The notes under the pieces: model-generated
Seen by the model: only the letters and a program-made list of their open reading frames with translations
What the model was told of the DNA's origin: nothing
Databases searched by the model: none
Position numbers and translations under genes: made by a program
Assembly (NCBI RefSeq): GCF_009650435.1
Contig: NZ_VVIP01000091.1
Span: 62,001 to 126,000, forward strand
Length of the DNA: 64,000 bases
Direction: 5' to 3'
DNA from: Foetidibacter luteolus
GTDB taxonomy: Bacteria; Bacteroidota; Bacteroidia; Chitinophagales; Chitinophagaceae
Part shown: positions 60,754 through 64,000 of the stretch, piece by piece
Layout of the letters: each line of letters starts with the position of its first letter
How positions within the stretch are numbered: the first letter of the stretch is position 1

Positions 60754-61749
60754 GTGAGAAAAACACTTTTGCTAACCACCTTACTTGCCTGTATGATGGC
60801 GTTTTGCAGTTGGGGTTTCCTGGTGCATAAAACGGCGCATCAACTGGCGGTGTACCAACTGCCTTCAACACTTTGCCGTTTCTTTTACCGCAATATGGAT
60901 TACATGCAGTACAACGCCGTAAGGCCCGATGTACGCAGGAATACCGACTCAACAGAAGACACCAAACACTTTATTGACCTGGAGATATACGGAGATTCCG
61001 CAGCATGGAGAATGCCCCTATACTGGAAGGATGCGGTAAAGCAGTACTCAAAAGATACCTTGTTAACGTATGGCTACGCACCTTACCACATTATTTATAT
61101 GCAGCAAAAATTAACAGATGCCTTCCGGCAAAAAAATGCCGACAGCATTTTGTTTTATGCTGCAGACCTGGGCCATTACATTGAGGATATTTATGTGCCC
61201 CTGCACCTGTCAGTAAACTACGATGGCCAGTTGACCAATCAAAAAGGCCTGCACAGCCTGTGGGAAACCATGGTGCCCGAAATTGAAATAAGCAACTACA
61301 ATCTCAGGAGCAGGCACAAAGCGGCTTATATTAAGAATAAGGAAGCCGCGGTTTGGGGCATCATCCGTAAAACCGAGCGCCTGCTGCCGGATGTTTTTGC
61401 CAAAGAAAAAGAAGTATCAGCAAGGTTTACCGACGCTGCCAAATACCGCATGCAGAAAAGCCGTAAGGGCGAAGAATACAGGAGCTATACAACAGAGTTT
61501 GCCAAAGCGTATGCCGCGGCACTTAAGCATATCATAAACCAGCAGCTTATTTATTCCGCCAATTCCGTTGCAGACTTTTGGTACACGGCGTGGGTAGATG
61601 CAGGCAAACCCGGCCTTGACGCTTTGATAAAAACAGAGTTTACACCCGCCGAAAAAGATAAGCTTAAGGCTGAACTGAAAGCTTACCGCCGCAATGAGTT
61701 GATAGAAAAAAATATGTTGCGTGCAAAGGAAAAAAAGCCTGCGGAATAG
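60754..61749 (+). CDS. Zinc-dependent phospholipase C / S1-P1 nuclease-like protein
   Basis: The 331-residue protein starts at GTG 60754 (RKTLLLTTLLACMMAF signal peptide), since the upstream TTG at 60682 adds a non-signal leader. The fold's zinc ligands are visible: the N-terminal Trp/His of the mature form in SWGFLVHKTAHQLAV, KHFIDLE, and LGHYIEDIYVPLHLS with a HxxxD and His. These trinuclear zinc enzymes cut phospholipids or nucleic acids in the periplasm; which one cannot be read here. It converges on the next gene with four bases between the stops. Confidence 0.8.
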   Translation: MRKTLLLTTLLACMMAFCSWGFLVHKTAHQLAVYQLPSTLCRFFYRNMDYMQYNAVRPDVRRNTDSTEDTKHFIDLEIYGDSAAWRMPLYWKDAVKQYSKDTLLTYGYAPYHIIYMQQKLTDAFRQKNADSILFYAADLGHYIEDIYVPLHLSVNYDGQLTNQKGLHSLWETMVPEIEISNYNLRSRHKAAYIKNKEAAVWGIIRKTERLLPDVFAKEKEVSARFTDAAKYRMQKSRKGEEYRSYTTEFAKAYAAALKHIINQQLIYSANSVADFWYTAWVDAGKPGLDALIKTEFTPAEKDKLKAELKAYRRNELIEKNMLRAKEKKPAE

Positions 61750-61753
61750 TGGC

Positions 61754-63382
61754 TTATCCTTTTAATACCCTGCTTATTACATTGGCCACCCGTTCGCCGT
61801 CCATCGCAGCGCTTACAATGCCACCGGCATAGCCCGCGCCTTCCCCACAGGGGTACAGGTTATCAAACTGGGGGTGGCTTAAAGTCTCCGCATCCCTGGG
61901 TATGCGTACCGGCGATGACGTTCTGCTTTCCGTAGCCACCACAACAGCATCATTGGTATAATAACCTTTCATTTTTTTACCAAACATCTTAAAGCCATCC
62001 TGCAGCCGGGTATGTATAAAAGCGGGCAAAACATGGCCCAGGCCCGTGCTTCGCAGTCCGGGCACATAACTGCAAACCGGCAGGTCTGCTGAAGTTTTAT
62101 TGTTGCAAAAATCAACCAGCCGCTGGGCAGGCGCAACAAAATTGCCACCGCCGGCGGTGTATGCTTTTTGCTCTGTCATTTGCTGAAAATGCATTAACAA
62201 CAAAGGGTGGCTGGCCGTAAGTTTTTCATCTTTCATTAGCTTTTTAAAGCCGGGGTCTTTTAAAGCATCTTCCACCGAAGTGCTTACCACTATACCGCTG
62301 TTACTGTATGGGTTGTTTCTTTTGCTCGGGCTCCAGCCGTTTACCACCAGTTCTCCCGGAGAAGTAGCCGCAGGCGCTATAATACCGCCGGGGCACATGC
62401 AAAAGCTGAATACGCCTTTTTCTCCAACCTGTTCAACCAGGCTGTATGAGGCCGGGGGCAGGTGCTCGCCACGTATAAGTTTATTTGCCGGGCCGGTTTG
62501 CGGCAATGGGCAATGGTATTGTATGCTGTCAATCAGTTGCTGCGGGTGCTCAACACGTACGCCCAGGGCAAAAGGCTTGGCCTCTACCATTATTTGTTCA
62601 CGGTAAAAAAGTTCAAAAATATCCCTGGCAGAGTGGCCGGTGGCCAGTATTACAGCATCAGCATGCAGTTTATCGCCATTGGCAGTAATAATGCCGGTTA
62701 GCTTGTTGCTTTCTTTAATAAAGCCGGTAAGCTTTTTATCAAACAATACCTGGCCACCGCAGGCAATAATTTGCTCCCGCATGGCAGTGATTATTTTCGG
62801 CAACTGGTTGGTACCAATATGCGGGTGGGCTTCGTACAAAATGTTTTCCGCTGCACCAAATTGCACCAGCAGGTTCAGCACTTTATGTACATCGCCCCGT
62901 TTGGTGCTGCGGGTATATAGTTTGCCATCGCTGTAAGTACCTGCGCCACCTTCACCAAAGCAGTAGTTGCTGTCCGGGTTTACTATGCCTTCTTTGTTAA
63001 GGGCAGCAAGGTCGCGGCGGCGGGCCCGTACATCTTTGCCGCGTTCTATTACAATAGGTTGTATGCCCTCTTCCAGCAGTCGGAGTGCCGCAAACAGACC
63101 TGCCGGGCCAGCGCCTACCACAATTACCTTATGTGGGGCATGTGTAACATCTTTAAAAATGCTTTTTTCAGGCTGGCGGCCATAAAAAGGTTCATCAATA
63201 AAAGCGTTGGCGGTAACGTTAAACCACACCTGGCGGCCACGGGCATCAATAGATTGCTTAACGCGGTAAAAGCCGGTTACTTTTTGGGGCGCAATATTTT
63301 CCGTACGGGCAATGTATTCCTTAATGATGGTATCGTCTGCCGCCTCACGGGGCAACAGTTTGAGGCTTATTTTTTTTTGCAT
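61754..63382 (-). CDS. FAD-dependent oxidoreductase (uncharacterised FAD-dependent dehydrogenase family)
   Basis: The 542-residue protein has the dinucleotide-binding motif VIVVGAGPAGLFAALRLLEE near residue 90, preceded by an N-terminal domain, and GEGGAGTYSDGKL and ATGHSARDIFEL as family landmarks. It ends with PCGEGAGYAGGIVSAAMDGE, the C-terminal FAD contact. Homologues are widespread but their substrate is unknown. A TATTTTTG box next to the 63419 hairpin may be its -7 element. Confidence 0.88.
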   Translation of the reverse strand: MQKKISLKLLPREAADDTIIKEYIARTENIAPQKVTGFYRVKQSIDARGRQVWFNVTANAFIDEPFYGRQPEKSIFKDVTHAPHKVIVVGAGPAGLFAALRLLEEGIQPIVIERGKDVRARRRDLAALNKEGIVNPDSNYCFGEGGAGTYSDGKLYTRSTKRGDVHKVLNLLVQFGAAENILYEAHPHIGTNQLPKIITAMREQIIACGGQVLFDKKLTGFIKESNKLTGIITANGDKLHADAVILATGHSARDIFELFYREQIMVEAKPFALGVRVEHPQQLIDSIQYHCPLPQTGPANKLIRGEHLPPASYSLVEQVGEKGVFSFCMCPGGIIAPAATSPGELVVNGWSPSKRNNPYSNSGIVVSTSVEDALKDPGFKKLMKDEKLTASHPLLLMHFQQMTEQKAYTAGGGNFVAPAQRLVDFCNNKTSADLPVCSYVPGLRSTGLGHVLPAFIHTRLQDGFKMFGKKMKGYYTNDAVVVATESRTSSPVRIPRDAETLSHPQFDNLYPCGEGAGYAGGIVSAAMDGERVANVISRVLKG

Positions 63383-63418
63383 TTGGGCAGGTATTTATCC
63401 TGTAACGGTGCAAAAATA

Positions 63419-63445
63419 TAAAACAGGCCGGGATGGCCTGTTTTA
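63419..63445. terminator. Hairpin terminator, possibly bidirectional
   Basis: TAAAACAGGCC and GGCCTGTTTTA are perfect inverted arms of 11 bases with a GGGAT loop, and T-rich sequence follows on both strands. It lies between the outer-membrane gene (stop at 63600, minus) and the flavoprotein gene (start at 63382, minus), so it most likely ends the former. Confidence 0.75.
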
Positions 63446-63462
63446 TTTGCAAGAAAGAAGAT

Positions 63463-63560
63463 TTATGGGCCCGGCAGGAGGAACTGCTATGAGGCTTTAC
63501 TTGCGTCGCACTCGTGTGCTGTTATATACGCTACGCAGCTTTTCCCACCAGGTAGCCTTG
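63463..63560 (+). repeat. Family A dispersed repeat, copy 7 (long form)
   Basis: It reads TATGGGCCCGGCAGGAGGAA, CTGCTATGAGGCTTTAC, TTGCGTCGCACTCGTGTGC and CGCTACGCAGCTTTTCCCACC. With 22505 it defines the long form with the CGCTACGCAGCTT tail. It lies in the 217-base gap 63383-63599, together with the hairpin terminator and a CCGCCGCCTTCGGCGG hairpin. Confidence 0.85.
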
Positions 63561-63599
63561 TTTCCGCCGCCTTCGGCGGCAGGAACAAAAGCTTTTGAG

Positions 63600-64000
63600 T
63601 TATAGCTTAAAACCCAGGCTTATAGCGAATGCATTATTCTTCATGCTGCCTTCGCCTTCGGCCTCCTTAAAAATGTTGGAGAAACCAAACTGGTAGCGGG
63701 CTATAATGCCAACCTTTTTAAAAAAATACTCTGCTCCCACAACACCCGCAAACTCACCTGATTTGTAAAGCTCTTTTGTGCTGCCGCTCTCACCACCTTC
63801 CAGCGAACCTTTTGCACTTGCCAGGAAGCTGTACTGAGGCCCGGCATAGATGCCTAAACCTGTCAGAGGTATTTTATACTTGGCCAGTACAGGCACGGAT
63901 ATATAATCTGTTTTTAGTTTAACGTTGGATAAATCAATACCGTTTTCACCTTCAAAGCCTTCGCCCAGTTTGGCGCCCAGCATATTGTAGATAAGTTCCG
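63600..64000 (-). CDS. Outer-membrane beta-barrel protein, PorT-like (C-terminal part only)
   Basis: The frame is open to the right edge (upstream codons read ELIYN before Met), so the N-terminus lies outside the window. The visible 133 residues have the PorT/outer-membrane beta-barrel pattern: DYISVPVLAKYKIPLTGLGI, YAGPQYSFLAS, KVGIIARYQFGFSNIF and the C-terminal strand NNAFAISLGFKL. Such barrels are common Bacteroidota outer-membrane proteins of mostly unknown function. An internal Met at 63983 is unlikely to be the real start. Confidence 0.85.
   Translation of the reverse strand, partial: ELIYNMLGAKLGEGFEGENGIDLSNVKLKTDYISVPVLAKYKIPLTGLGIYAGPQYSFLASAKGSLEGGESGSTKELYKSGEFAGVVGAEYFFKKVGIIARYQFGFSNIFKEAEGEGSMKNNAFAISLGFKL

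Noticed and set aside
1..64000. tRNA, rRNA or transposase genes
   Set aside because: Looked for on both strands by eye; no cloverleaf with a TTCGA-type arm, no rRNA signature and no DDE or tyrosine recombinase gene was seen.

Overview
This window looks like chromosomal DNA of a Bacteroidota member, most likely family Chitinophagaceae. The reasons are promoters of the -33 TTG / -7 TAnnTTTG type, A-rich leaders instead of Shine-Dalgarno sites, Bacteroidota-restricted families (DUF4270, PorT-like barrel, 'NVGIG' repeat surface protein, DUF1549/1553 with DUF1501) and many extragenic repeats. I saw no rRNA, tRNA, CRISPR array, transposase or phage gene. The genus is an inference.

Layout: 1-6188 holds the N-terminus of an FTP-propeptide secreted protein, a tail-fibre-like surface protein, an L,D-transpeptidase-like protein, a PAP2-like membrane protein and sigma-54. 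6388-16941 is a catabolic locus: an AraC regulator diverges from the full trans-4-hydroxy-L-proline pathway (epimerase, FAD oxidase, deaminase, alpha-ketoglutarate semialdehyde dehydrogenase), an APC permease and a secreted GH127 beta-L-arabinofuranosidase. Together they could strip arabinose from plant hydroxyproline-rich glycoproteins and burn the hydroxyproline. 16959-24327 holds a VapBC-type pair, a DUF4270/barrel pair, a LytS/LytTR two-component system with an orphan LytTR protein, and a MarC protein.

24626-31813 is a B12-linked block on the minus strand. A cobalamin riboswitch precedes nrdB-nrdA (class I ribonucleotide reductase), followed after a strong terminator by a DUF71 ATP-pyrophosphatase and cobT-cobS-cobC for lower-ligand attachment. 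32115-43051 has a second AraC protein, a deoxyribonucleotidase, UvrA, an outer-membrane channel with a membrane-fusion protein, and the (p)ppGpp enzyme. 43392-47241 has small lipoproteins and an AhpC/AhpD peroxidase pair. 47928-55236 has the DUF1549/DUF1553 and DUF1501 pair, then a PAS kinase with single-domain response regulators. 55428-64000 has dCTP deaminase, a phosphopantetheinyl transferase, a protein of unknown function with a kinase-like motif, a Nat-type ABC exporter, a zinc-hydrolase-like protein, a flavoprotein and a partial outer-membrane barrel.

The most unusual global feature is the intergenic DNA. At least five dispersed repeat families (A to E here) fill most gaps over 200 bases. 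In addition, degenerate tracts with a strict 7-base period lie right against start or stop codons of several genes, using a different heptamer at different sites.
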